From NCBI GenBank assembly GCA_963920635.1, contig OY987301.1, forward strand, positions 58,844,560-58,908,559: a DNA stretch of 64,000 nucleotides, written 5' to 3'. The notes beneath the pieces are model-generated. The model did not search any database and was not told where the DNA came from. It worked only from the letters and a program-made list of their open reading frames with translations. The translations under genes and the position numbers were made by a program. Source of the stretch: Pseudeuparius sepicola. Its lineage: Eukaryota; Arthropoda; Insecta; Coleoptera; Anthribidae. Shown piece after piece: positions 38,097 to 49,460 of the stretch; the stretch's first letter is position 1, and the number at the start of each line of letters is the position of its first letter.

Positions 38097-39917
38097 ATTT
38101 TTTTTCCGAGCATGTCAACGTTTTTGAAAATTGAAAAAGTGCGCTGGCCAGGCACTTAGAAATTTCTTAGAAAAATTTTGAGGGCGGAATCGTGTTGTAG
38201 AACTCAATTTACGTCGCATAGGAATTTTTTTTCGGAGCATGTCAACGTTTTTGAAAATTGAATAGGTGCGCTGGCCAGGCACCTATACATTTTATAGAAA
38301 AATTTTGAGGGCGGAATCGTGTTGTAGAAGTCAATTTACGTCGCATAGGAATTTTTTTCGGAGCATGTCAACATTTTTGAAAATTGAAAAAGTGCGCTGG
38401 CACTTAGAAATTTTTTAGAAAAATTTTGAGGGCGGAATCGTGTTGTAGAACTCAATTTACGTCGCATAGGAATTTTTTTTGGAGCATGTCAAAGTTTTTG
38501 AAAATTGAAAAAGTGCGCTAGCCAGGCCCTCACAAATTTTTTAGAAAAATTTGGAGCAGCGAAATCGTGTTGTAGAACTCAATTTACGTCGCATAGGATT
38601 TTTTTTCGGGGCATGTCAACATTTTTGAAAATTGAAAAAGTGCGCTGGCCAGGCCCTCACAAATTTTTTAGAAAAATTTGGAGCAGCGAAATCGTGTTGT
38701 AGAACTCAATTTACGTCGCATGGGAATTTTTTTTTCGGAGCATGTCAACGTTTTTGAAAATTGAAAAAGTGCACTGGCCAGGGCACTTAGAAATTTCTTA
38801 GAAAAATTTTGAGGGCGGAATCGCGTTGTAGAACTCAATTTACGTCGCATAGGATTTTTTTTTCTTGGCATGTCAACATTTTTGAAAATTGAAAAGGTGC
38901 GCTGGCCAGGCACTTATAAATTTTATAGAAAAATTTTGAGGGCGGAATCGTGTTGTAGAACTCAATTTACGTCGCATAGTAATTTTTTTTCGGAGCATGT
39001 CAACATTTTTGAAAATTGAAAAAGTGCGCTGGCCCGGCACTTAGAATTTTTTTAGAAAAATTTGGAGGGCGGAATCGTGTGGTAGAACTCAATTTACGTC
39101 GCATAGGAATTTTCTTTTCGAAGCATGTCAAAATTTTTGAAAATTAAAAAAGTGCGCTGGCCAGGCACTCAGAAATTTTTTAGAAAAATTTTGAGGGCAG
39201 AATCGTTTTGTAGAACTCAATTTACGTCGCGTAGGAATTTTTTTTCGGATTATGTCAACATTTTTGAAAATTGAAAAAGTACGCTGGCCAGGCACTTAAA
39301 AATTTTTTAGAAAAATTTGGAGGCCGATATCGTGTTGTAGGACTCAATTTACGTCGCATAGGAATTTTCTTTTCGGAGCTTGTCAACATTTTTGAAATTT
39401 GAAAAAGTGCGCTGGCCAGGCACTTACAAATTTTTTAGAAAAATTTTGAGGGCGGAATCTGGTGTTAGAACTCAATTTACGTCGCATAGGACTTTTTTTT
39501 CAGATCATGTCAACATTTTTGAAAATTGAAAAAGTGCGCTGGCCAGGCACTTAGATATTTTTTAGAAAAATTTTGAGGGTGGAATCGTGTGGTAGAACTC
39601 AATTTACGTCGCATAGGAATTTTCTTTTCGGAGCATGTCACCATTTTTGAAAATTGAAAAAATGCGCTGGCCCGGCACTTAGAATTTTTTTAGAAAAATT
39701 TGGAGGGCGGAATCGTGTGGTAGAACTCAATTTACGTCGCATAGGAATTTTCTTTTCGAAGCATGTCAAAATTTTTGAAAATTAAAAAAGTGCGCTGGCC
39801 AGGCACTCAGAAATTTTTTAGAAAAATTTTGAGGGCAGAATCGTTTTGTAGAACTCAATTTACGTCGCGTAGGAATTTTTTTTCGGATTATGTCAACATT
39901 TTTGAAAATTGAAAAAG
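38097..39917. repeat. Block C tail and first-family monomers
   Basis: Continues the 4,800-offset match to 33,297-35,117: CCGAGC, GTAGAAGTC, CTAGCC, GCAGCG, CATGGG, GAATCGCG, then CCCGGCAC and the ten-mer series. Private marks are GAATAGGTGC near 38,262 and a CTTGGCATG change at 38,864 in place of CGGGGCATG. The latter reappears at 59,190 and 62,349. Confidence 0.88.
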
Positions 39918-42435
39918 TAGGCTGGCCAGGCACTTAAAATTTTGAGGGCAGAATCGTTCTGTAGAACTCAATTTACGTCGCATAGGAATTTTCTTTTCGG
40001 AGCATGTCAACATTTTTGAAAATTGAAAAGGTGCGCTGGCCAGGCACTTATAATTTTTATAGAAAAATTTTGAGGGCGGAATCGTGTTGTAGAACTAAAT
40101 TTACGTCGCATAGGAATTTTCTTTTCGGAGCATGTCAACATTTTTGAAAATTAAAAAAGTGCGCTGGCCTGGAACTTAGAAATTTTTTAGAAAAATTTTG
40201 AGGGCGGAATCGTAGAACTCAATTTACGTCGCATAGGAATTTTTTTTCGGAGCATGTCAACATTTTTGAAAATTGAAAAAGTGCGCTGGCCAGGCACTTA
40301 GATATTTTTTAGAAAAATTTTGAGGGCGGAATCGTGTGGTAGAACTCAATTTACGTCGCATAGGAATTTTCTTTTCGAAGCATGTCAAAATTTTTGAAAA
40401 TTAAAAAAGTGCGCTGGCCAGGCACTCAGAAATTTTGTAGAAAAATTTTGAGGGCAGAATCGTTTTGTAGAACTCAATTTACGTCGCGTAGAAATTTTTT
40501 TTCGGATTATGTCAACATTTTTGAAAATTGAAAAAGTACGCTGGCCAGGCACTTAAAAATTTTTTAGAAAAATTTGGAGGCCGATATCGTGTTGTAGGAC
40601 TCAATTTACGTCGCATAGGAATTTTCTTTTCGGAGCTTGTCAACATTTTTGAAATTTGAAGAAGTGCGCTGGCCAGGAACTTACAAATTTTTTAGAAAAA
40701 TTTTGAGGGCGGAATCTGGTGTTAGAACTCAATTTACGTCGCATAGGACTTTTTTTTCAGATCATGTCAACATTTTTGTAAATTGAAAAAGTGCGCTGGC
40801 CAGGCACTTAGATATTTTTTAGAAAAATTTTGAGGGTGGAATCGTGTGGTAGAACTCAATTTACGTCGCATAGGAATTTTCTTTTCGGAGCATGTCACCA
40901 TTTTTGAAAATTGAAAAAATGCGCTGGCCCGGCACTTAGAATTTTTTTAGAAAAATTTGGAGGGCGGAATCGTGTGGTAGAACTCAATTTACGTCGCATA
41001 GGAATTTTTTTTTCGAAGCATGTCAAAATTTTTGAAAATTAAAAAAGTGCGCTGGCCAGGCACTCAGAAATTTTTTAGAAAAATTTTGAGGGCAGAATCG
41101 TTTTGTAGAACTCAATTTACGTCGCGTAGGAATTTTTTTTCGGATTATGTCAACATTTTTGAAAATTGAAAAAGTAGGCTGGCCAGGCACTTAAAATTTT
41201 GAGGGCAGAATCGTTCTGTAGAACTCAATTTACGTCGCATAGGAATTTTCTTTTCGGAGCATGTCAACATTTTTGAAAATTGAAAAGGTGCGCTGGCCAG
41301 GCACTTATAAATTTTATAGAAAAATTTTGAGGGCGGAATCGTGTTGTAGAACTAAATTTACGTCGCATAGGAATTTTCTTTTCGGAGCATGTCAACATTT
41401 TTGAAAATTAAAAAAGTGCGCTGGCCTGGAACTTAGAAATTTTTTAGAAAAATTTTGAGGGCGGAATCGTAGAACTCAATTTACGTCGCATAGGAATTTT
41501 TTTTCGGAGCATGTCAACATTTTTGAAAATTGAAAAAGTGCGCTGGCCAGGCACTTAGATATTTTTTAGAAAAATTTTGAGGGCGGAATCGTGTGGTAGA
41601 ACTCAATTTACGTCGCATAGGAATTTTCTTTTCGAAGCATGTCAAAATTTTTGAAAATTAAAAAAGTGCGCTGGCCAGGCACTCAGAAATTTTTTAGAAA
41701 AATTTTGAGGGCAGAATCGTTTTGTAGAACTCAATTTACGTCGCGTAGAAATTTTTTTTCGGATTATGTCAACATTTTTGAAAATTGAAAAAGTACGCTG
41801 GCCAGGCACTTAAAAATTTTTTAGAAAAATTTGGAGGCCGATATCGTGTTGTAGGACTCAATTTACGTCGCATAGGAATTTTCTTTTCGGAGCTTGTCAA
41901 CATTTTTGAAATTTGAAGAAGTGCGCTGGCCAGGAACTTACAAATTTTTTAGAAAAATTTTGAGGGCGGAATCTGGTGTTAGAACTCAATTTACGTCGCA
42001 TAGGACTGACTTTTTTTTCAGATCATGTCAACATTTTTGAAAATTGAAAAAGTGCGCTGGCCAGGCACTTAGATATTTTTTAGAACATTTTGAGGGTGGA
42101 ATCGTGTGGTAGAACTCAATTTACGTCGCATAGGAATTTTTCTTTTCGGAGCATGTCAACATTTTTGAAAATTGAAAAAATGCGCTGGCCCGGCACTTAG
42201 AATTTTTTTAGAAAAATTTGGAGGGCGGAATCGTGTGGTAGAACTCAATTTACGTCGCATAGGAATTTTCTTTTCGAAGCATGTCAAAATTTTTGAAAAT
42301 TAAAAAAGTGCGCTGGCCAGGCACTCAGAAATTTTTTAGAAAAATTTTGAGGGCAGAATCGTTTTGTAGAACTCAATTTACGTCGCGTAGGAATTTTTTT
42401 TCGGATTATGTCAACATTTTTGAAAATTGAAAAAG
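39918..42435. repeat. 2,518-bp superunit (type a + type b ten-mers), copy 1
   Basis: Two ten-monomer HORs in series: type a (39,918-41,174, 1,257 bp) and type b (41,175-42,435, 1,261 bp). Type a has ATAATTTTTATAG and ATTTTGTAG. Type b has ATAAATTTTATAG, an intact ATTTTTTAG, a TGAC insertion (42,003) and AGAACATTTT. The pair repeats next door, so this is a second-order period of about 20 monomers. A private base (TTTTTGTAAATTG) lies near 40,777. Confidence 0.92.
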
Positions 42436-44824
42436 TAGGCTGGCCAGGCACTTAAAATTTTGAGGGCAGAATCGTTCTGTAGAACTCAATTTACGTCGCA
42501 TAGGAATTTTCTTTTCGGAGCATGTCAACATTTTTGAAAATTGAAAAGGTGCGCTGGCCAGGCACTTATAATTTTTATAGAAAAATTTTGAGGGCGGAAT
42601 CGTGTTGTAGAACTAAATTTACGTCGCATAGGAATTTTCTTTTCGGAGCATGTCAACATTTTTGAAAATTAAAAAAGTGCGCTGGCCTGGAACTTAGAAA
42701 TTTTTTAGAAAAATTTTGAGGGCGGAATCGTAGAACTCAATTTACGTCGCATAGGAATTTTTTTTCGGAGCATGTCAACATTTTTGAAAATTGAAAAAGT
42801 GCGCTGGCCAGGCACTTAGATATTTTTTAGAAAAATTTTGAGGGCGGAATCGTGTGGTAGAACTCAATTTACGTCGCATAGGAATTTTCTTTTCGAAGCA
42901 TGTCAAAATTTTTGAAAATTAAAAAAGTGCGCTGGCCAGGCACTCAGAAATTTTGTAGAAAAATTTTGAGGGCAGAATCGTTTTGTAGAACTCAATTTAC
43001 GTCGCGTAGAAATTTTTTTTCGGATTATGTCAACATTTTTGAAAATTGAAAAAGTACGCTGGCCAGGCACTTAAAAATTTTTTAGAAAAATTTGGAGGCC
43101 GATATCGTGTTGTAGGACTCAATTTACGTCGCATAGGAATTTTCTTTTCGGAGCTTGTCAACATTTTTGAAATTTGAAGAAGTGCGCTGGCCAGGAACTT
43201 ACAAATTTTTTAGAAAAATTTTGAGGGCGGAATCTGGTGTTAGAACTCAATTTACGTCGCATAGGACTTTTTTTTCAGATCATGTCAACATTTTTGAAAA
43301 TTGAAAAAGTGCGCTGGCCAGGCACTTAGATATTTTTTAGAAAAATTTTGAGGGTGGAATCGTGTGGTAGAACTCAATTTACGTCGCATAGGAATTTTCT
43401 TTTCGGAGCATGTCACCATTTTTGAAAATTGAAAAAATGCGCTGGCCCGGCACTTAGAATTTTTTTAGAAAAATTTGGAGGGCGGAATCGTGTGGTAGAA
43501 CTCAATTTACGTCGCATAGGAATTTTCTTTTCGAAGCATGTCAAAATTTTTGAAAATTAAAAAAGTGCGCTGGCCAGGCACTCAGAAATTTTTTAGAAAA
43601 ATTTTGAGGGCAGAATCGTTTTGTAGAACTCAATTTACGTCGCGTAGGAATTTTTTTTCGGATTATGTCAACATTTTTGAAAATTGAAAAAGTAGGCTGG
43701 CCAGGCACTTAAAATTTTGAGGGCAGAATCGTTCTGTAGAACTCAATTTACGTCGCATAGGAATTTTCTTTTCGGAGCATGTCAACATTTTTGAAAATTG
43801 AAAAGGTGCGCTGGCCAGGCACTTATAAATTTTATAGAAAAATTTTGAGGGCGGAATCGTGTTGTAGAACTAAATTTACGTCGCATAGGAATTTTCTTTT
43901 CGGAGCATGTCAACATTTTTGAAAATTAAAAAAGTGCGCTGGCCTGGAACTTAGAAATTTTTTAGAAAAATTTTGAGGGCGGAATCGTAGAACTCAATTT
44001 ACGTCGCATAGGAATTTTTTTTCGGAGCATGTCAACATTTTTGAAAATTGAAAAAGTGCGCTGGCCAGGCACTTAGATATTTTTTAGAAAAATTTTGAGG
44101 GCGGAATCGTGTGGTAGAACTCAATTTACGTCGCATAGGAATTTTCTTTTCGAAGCATGTCAAAATTTTTGAAAATTAAAAAAGTGCGCTGGCCAGGCAC
44201 TCAGAAATTTTTTAGAAAAATTTTGAGGGCAGAATCGTTTTGTAGAACTCAATTTACGTCGCGTAGAAATTTTTTTTCGGATTATGTCAACATTTTTGAA
44301 AATTGAAAAAGTACGCTGGCCAGGCACTTAAAAATTTTTTAGAAAAATTTGGAGGCCGATATCGTGTTGTAGGACTCAATTTACGTCGCATAGGAATTTT
44401 CTTTTCGGAGCTTGTCAACATTTTTGAAATTTGAAGAAGTGCGCTGGCCAGGAACTTACAAATTTTTTAGAAAAATTTTGAGGGCGGAATCTGGTGTTAG
44501 AACTCAATTTACGTCGCATAGGACTGACTTTTTTTTCAGATCATGTCAACATTTTTGAAAATTGAAAAAGTGCGCTGGCCAGGCACTTAGATATTTTTTA
44601 GAACATTTTGAGGGTGGAATCGTGTGGTAGAACTCAATTTACGTCGCATAGGAATTTTTCTTTTCGGAGCATGTCAACATTTTTGAAAATTGAAAAAATG
44701 CGCTGGCCCGGCACTTAGAATTTTTTTAGAAAAATTTGGAGGGCGGAATCGTGTGGTAGAACTCAATTTACGTCGCATAGGAATTTTCTTTTCGAAGCAT
44801 GTCAAAATTTTTGAAAATTAAAAA
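42436..44824. repeat. 2,518-bp superunit, copy 2 (slightly truncated)
   Basis: Type a from 42,436 and type b from 43,693, with the TGAC insertion at 44,521, exactly 2,518 bp after the first copy's. It stops matching at about 44,824, where AAAACGTTCGCTGG replaces AAAAAGTGCGCTGG and block D begins. Confidence 0.92.
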
Positions 44825-46318
44825 CGTTCGCTGGCCAGGAACTCAGAAATTTTTTAGAAAAATTTTGAGGGCAGAATCGTTTTGTAGAAATCAATTTACG
44901 TCGCATAGGAATTTTCTTTTCGGAGCATGTCAACATTTTTGAAAATTGAAAAGGTGCGCTGGCCAGGCACTTATAAATTTTATAGAAAAATTTTGAGGGC
45001 GGAATCGTGTTGTAGAACTCAATTTACGTCGCATAGGAATTTTCTTTTCGAAGCATGTCAACATTTTTGAAAATTGAGAAATTTTTTAGAAAAATTTTGA
45101 GGGCGGAATCGTTTGTAGAACTCAATTTACGTCGCATAGGAATTTTCTTTTTGAAGCATGTCAACATTTTTGAAAATTAAAAAAGTGCGCTGGCCAGGCA
45201 CTCAAAAAGTTATTAGAAAAATTTTGAGGGCGGAATCGTTTTGTAGAACTCAATTTACGTCGCAAAGGAATTTTTTTTCGGAGCATGTCAACATTTTTGA
45301 AAATTGAGAAATTTTTTAGAAAAATTTTGAGGGCGGAATCGTTTTGTAGAACTCAATTTACGTCGCATAGGAATTTTTTTTCGGAGCATGTCAACATTTT
45401 TGAAAAATGAGAAATTTTTTAGAAAAATTTTGAGGGCGGAATCGTTTGTAGAACTCAATTTACGTCGCAAAGTAATTTTTTTTTCGAGCATGTCAACGTT
45501 TTTGAAAATTGAAAAAGTGCGCTGGCCAGGCACTTAGAAATTTCTTAGAAAAATTTTGAGGGCGGAATCGTGTTGTAGAACTCAATTTACGTCGCATAGG
45601 AATTTTCTTTTCGGAGCATGTCAACATTTTTGAAAATTGAAAAGGTGCGCTGGCCAGGCACTTATAAATTTTATAGAAAAATTTTGAGGGCGGATTCGTG
45701 TTGTAGAACTCAATTTACGTCGCGTAGGAATTTTCTTTTCGGAGCATGTCAACATATTTGAAAATTAAAAAAGTGCGCTGGCCTGGAACTTAGAAATTTT
45801 TTAGAAAAATTTTGAGGGCGGAATCGTAGAACTCAATTTACGTCGCATAGTAATTTTTTTTTCGGAGCATGTCAACATTTTTGAAAATTGAAAAAGTGCG
45901 CTGGCCAGGCACTTACATATTTTTTAGAAAAATTTTTAGGGTGGAATCGTGTGGTAGAACTCAATTTACGTCGCATAGGAATTTTCTTTTCGGAGCATGT
46001 CAACATTTTTGAAAATTGAAAAAATGCGCTGGCCCGGCACTTAGAATTTTTTTAGAAAAATTTGGAGGGCAGAATCGTTTTGTAGAACTCAATTTACGTC
46101 GCGTAGGAATTTTTTTTCGGATTATGTCAACATTTTTGAAAATTGAAAAAGTACGCTGGCCAGGCACTTAAAAATTTTTTAGAAAAATTTGGAGGCCGAT
46201 ATCGTGTTGTAGGACTCAATTTACGTCGCATAGGAATTTTCTTTTCGGAGCTTGTCAACATTTTTGAAATTTGAAAAAGTGCGCTGGCCAGGCACTTACA
46301 AATTTTTTAGAAAAATTT
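44715..46318. repeat. 1.6-kb block D, copy 3
   Basis: Matches 4,995-6,598 at offset 39,720, including the short box-minus monomers near 45.3-45.5 kb and the CAAAAAGTTATTAG variant. A private change is AAAACGTTCG at about 44,821-44,830. It ends where GGAGCAGCG (6.6 kb) becomes GAGGGCGGAATCTGG. Confidence 0.9.
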
Positions 46319-46776
46319 TGAGGGCGGAATCTGGTGTTAGAACTCAATTTACGTCGCATAGGACTTTTTTTCAGATCATGTCAACATTTTTGAAAATTGA
46401 AAAAGTGCGCTGGCCAGGCACTTAGATATTTTTTAGAAAAATTTTGAGGGTGGAATCGTGTGGTAGAACTCAATTTACGTCGCATAGGAATTTTCTTTTC
46501 GGAGCATGTCAACATTTTTGAAAATTGAAAAAATGCGCTGGCCCTTCACTTAGAATTTTTTTAGAAAAATTTGGAGGGCGGAATCATGTGGTAGAACTCA
46601 ATTTACGTCGCATAGGAATTTTCTTTTCGAAGCATGTCAAAATTTTCGAAAATTGAAAAAGTGCATTGGCCAGGCACTTAGAAATTTTTTAGAAAAATTT
46701 TGAGGGCGGAATCGTGTTGTAGGACTCAATTTACGTCGCATAGGAATTTTCTTTTCGGAGCATATCAACATTTTTG
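46319..46776. repeat. Diverged monomers left of the island
   Basis: Monomers of the ten-mer type with many changes not seen elsewhere: CCCTTCACTT, GAATCATGTGG, ATTTTCGAAAATTG, GTGCATTGGCC and CATATCAAC. The density of private substitutions is visibly higher than in the flanking HORs. The stretch ends in mid-monomer at CATTTTTG, where the unique island starts. Confidence 0.85.
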
Positions 46777-46990
46777 TTGTCAGGGACCTTGTTGGGATTT
46801 ACGCGCAAGAGAAGGCAAATCGTAAAATAAAATTTGACAAAATGTCACGTACTGCAAAAGTAATATACAGGAAATCCATTTTAATTGCAAACTTATTAAT
46901 AATATGTCGGCTACTTAGAGAAGACTAAGTAAGTCACTTGTATCCTATCTTATTGAGTTACTGAAAATCGTTATAAGTATATAAGTATAT
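46777..46990. other. Unique non-satellite island inside the array
   Basis: The only non-repetitive stretch in the window, about 214 bp and AT-rich. It joins the satellite after CATTTTTG and rejoins at AAGTGCGCTGG; about 10 bp of expected satellite (AAAATTGAAA) are missing, so it replaces sequence and is not a clean insertion. There is no target-site duplication, no terminal inverted repeat and no open frame of note. It holds two short perfect dyads: TGACA-AAA-TGTCA at 46,835-46,847 and ACTTAG-AGAAGA-CTAAGT at 46,913-46,930. It ends in an 8-bp tandem repeat of ATAAGTAT. The left edge reads TGTTGTCAGGGACC, and a TG start with a TATA-like right end would fit a truncated LTR. That is weak inference; captured chromosomal DNA fits equally well. 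Confidence 0.85.
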
Positions 46991-46993
46991 AAG
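46973..46993 (+). repeat. 8-bp microsatellite ATAAGTAT x2.6 at island edge
   Basis: Two full copies of ATAAGTAT plus ATAAG run straight into the satellite text AAGTGCGCTGG, so the island/array junction is ambiguous by a few bases (about 46,987-46,993). The repeat contains TATAAG twice, which resembles a TATA box. With no start site or downstream gene, a promoter call is not justified. Slippage or microhomology (AAG) at this repeat may have helped form the junction. Confidence 0.8.
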
Positions 46994-47149
46994 TGCGCTG
47001 GCCAGGCACTTAGAAATTTTTTAGAAATTTGGAGGCCGATATTGTTTTGTAGGACTCAATTTACGTCGCATAGTAATTTTTTTTTCGGAGCATGTCAACG
47101 TTTTTGAAAATTGAAAAATTGCACTGACCAGGCACTTAGATATTTTTTA
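46991..47149. repeat. Diverged monomers right of the island
   Basis: The array resumes with an internally shortened monomer (TTTTTTAGAAATTTGG, lacking part of the A-tract), then ATATTGTTTTG and AAATTGCACTGACC variants that I do not see elsewhere. The divergence continues into the following 933-bp repeat (GTTAACG, TTTAAGTCGC, TGGCTAGGC). Confidence 0.82.
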
Positions 47150-48082
47150 GAAAAATTTTGAGGGCGGAATCGTGTGGTAGAACTCAATTTACGTCGCATA
47201 GGAATTTTCTTTTCGGAGCATGTCAACATTTTTGAGAATTAAAAAAGTGCGCTGGCCAGGTACTTAGAAATTTTATAGAAAAATTTGGAGGGCGGAATCG
47301 TGTTGTAGGACTCAATTTACGTCGCATAGTAATTTTTTTTTTCGGAGCATGTTAACGTTTTTGAAAATTGAAAAAGTGCGCTGGCTAGGCACTTAGAAAT
47401 TTTTTAGAAAAAATTTTGAGGGCGGAATCGTGTTGTAGAACTCAATTTAAGTCGCATAGTAATTTTTTTTCGGAACATGTCAACGTTTTTGAAAATTGAA
47501 AAAGTGCGCCGATATCGTGTTGTAGGACTCAATTTACGTCGCATAGTATATTTTTTTTCGGAGCATGTCAACGTTTTTGAAAATTGCAAAAGTGCGCTGG
47601 CCAGGCACTTAGAAATTTTTTAGAAAAATTTTGAGGGCGGAATCGTGTTGTAGAACTCAATTTACATCGCATAGGAATTTTCTTTTCGAAGCATGTCAAC
47701 ATTTTTGAAAATTGAGAAATTTTTTAGAAAAATTTTGAGGGCGGAATCGTTTGTAGAACTCAATTTACGTCGCATAGGAATTTTCTTTTTGAAGCATGTC
47801 AACATTTTTGAAAATTAAAAAAGTGCGCTGGCCAGGCACTCAAAAAGTTATTAGAAAAATTTTGAGGGCGGAATCGTTTTGTAGAACTCAATTTACGTCG
47901 CATAGGAATTTTTTTTCGGAGCATGTCAACATTTTTGAAAAATGAGAAATTTTTTAGAAAAATTTTGAGGGCGGAATCGTTTGTAGAACTCAATTTACGT
48001 CGCAAAGTAATTTTTTTTTCGAGCATGTCAACGTTTTTGAAAATTGAAAAAGTGCGCTGGCCAGGCACTTAGAAATTTCTTA
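47150..48082. repeat. 933-bp repeat E, copy 1
   Basis: Repeats head-to-tail at 48,083-49,012. Markers: TTTTTGAGAATTAAAAAAG, CCAGGTACTTAG, ATGTTAACG, TTTAAGTCGC, a truncated GTGCGCCGATATC junction (two monomers fused through the GCGC box), CATAGTATATTTT, TTTACATCGC, and short box-minus monomers. The fused junction gives a monomer of under 100 bp. Confidence 0.9.
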
Positions 48083-49012
48083 GAAAAATTTTGAGGGCGG
48101 AATCGTGTTGTAGAACTCAATTTACGTCGCATAGGAATTTTCTTTTCGGAGCATGTCAACATTTTTGAGAATTAAAAAAGTGCGCTGGCCAGGTACTTAG
48201 AAATTTTATAGAAAAATTTGGAGGGCGGAATCGTGTTGTAGGACTCAATTTACGTCGCATAGTAATTTTTTTTTTCGGAGCATGTTAACGTTTTTGAAAA
48301 TTGAAAAAGTGCGCTGGCTAGGCACTTAGAAATTTTTTAGAAAAAATTTTGAGGGCGGAATCGTGTTGTAGAACTCAATTTAAGTCGCATAGTAATTTTT
48401 TTTCGGAACATGTCAACGTTTTTGAAAATTGAAAAAGTGCGCCGATATCGTGTTGTAGGACTCAATTTACGTCGCATAGTATATTTTTTTTCGGAGCATG
48501 TCAACGTTTTTGAAAATTGCAAAAGTGCGCTGGCCAGGCACTTAGAAATTTTTTAGAAAAATTTTGAGGGCGGAATCGTGTTGTAGAACTCAATTTACAT
48601 CGCATAGGAATTTTCTTTTCGAAGCATGTCAACATTTTTGAAAATTGAGAAATTTTTTAGAAAAATTTTGAGGGCGGAATCGTTTGTAGAACTCAATTTA
48701 CGTCGCATAGGAATTTTCTTTTTGAAGCATGTCAACATTTTTGAAAATTAAAAAAGTGCGCTGGCCAGGCACTCAAAAAGTTATTAGAAAAATTTTGAGG
48801 GCGGAATCGTTTTGTAGAACTCAATTTACGTCGCATAGGAATTTTTTTTCGGAGCATGTCAACATTTTTGAAAAATGAGAAATTTTTTAGAAAAATTTTG
48901 AGGGCGGAATCGTTTGTAGAACTCAATTTACGTCGCAAAGTAATTTTTTTTTCGAGCATGTCAACGTTTTTGAAAATTGAAAAAGTGCGCTGGCCAGGCA
49001 CTTAGAAATTTT
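48083..49012. repeat. 933-bp repeat E, copy 2
   Basis: Same variant order as copy 1, including the GCGCCGATATC fusion. The last 460 bp (48,541-49,000) are repeated once more, directly downstream. Confidence 0.9.
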
Positions 49013-49460
49013 TTAGAAAAATTTTGAGGGCGGAATCGTGTTGTAGAACTCAATTTACATCGCATAGGAATTTTCTTTTCGAAGCATGTCAACATTTTTG
49101 AAAATTGAGAAATTTTTTAGAAAAATTTTGAGGGCGGAATCGTTTGTAGAACTCAATTTACGTCGCATAGGAATTTTCTTTTTGAAGCATGTCAACATTT
49201 TTGAAAATTAAAAAAGTGCGCTGGCCAGGCACTCAAAAAGTTATTAGAAAAATTTTGAGGGCGGAATCGTTTTGTAGAACTCAATTTACGTCGCATAGGA
49301 ATTTTTTTTCGGAGCATGTCAACATTTTTGAAAAATGAGAAATTTTTTAGAAAAATTTTGAGGGCGGAATCGTTTGTAGAACTCAATTTACGTCGCAAAG
49401 TAATTTTTTTTTCGAGCATGTCAACGTTTTTGAAAATTGAAAAAGTGCGCTGGCCAGGCA
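49001..49460. repeat. 460-bp four-monomer repeat, second tandem copy
   Basis: Copies 48,541-49,000 at offset 460. Each unit carries TTTACATCGC, TTTTTGAAGC, CAAAAAGTTATTAG and two box-minus monomers (TTGAGAAATT and AATGAGAAATT). A related but altered version, with an extra short monomer, follows around 49.74-50.22 kb. Confidence 0.9.

Larger units (their letters stand above)
1..46776. repeat. Satellite DNA array, left arm (~128-bp monomers)
   Basis: An uninterrupted head-to-tail array with every monomer in the same orientation. Numbering the monomer from GAACTC (m1), the order is: a conserved box ACTCAATTTACGTCGC (m3-18), a T-run of variable length (m24-34), ATGTCAAC (m41-48), a dyad ATTTT-TG-AAAAT (m49-60), a GC-rich box GCGCTGGCCAG (about m70-80) containing the palindrome CTGGCCAG, a second dyad AAATTTTT-TAG-AAAAATTT (m89-107), and GAGGGCGGAATCGTGTTGTA (m109-128). 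Monomer lengths run from about 102 to 128 bp. No insertion, inversion or unique spacer was seen in this arm. Satellite identity is certain from the periodicity. A centromeric or pericentromeric role is inferred only from its size and HOR structure. Confidence 0.98.

Noticed and set aside
46777..46990. Complete transposon or MITE
   Set aside because: No terminal inverted repeats, no target-site duplication and no coding capacity. A truncated LTR remains possible but is not shown.
46973..46993. Functional promoter at the TATAAGTATATAAG repeat
   Set aside because: TATA-like text in an 8-bp microsatellite with no downstream gene or other promoter element is not enough.
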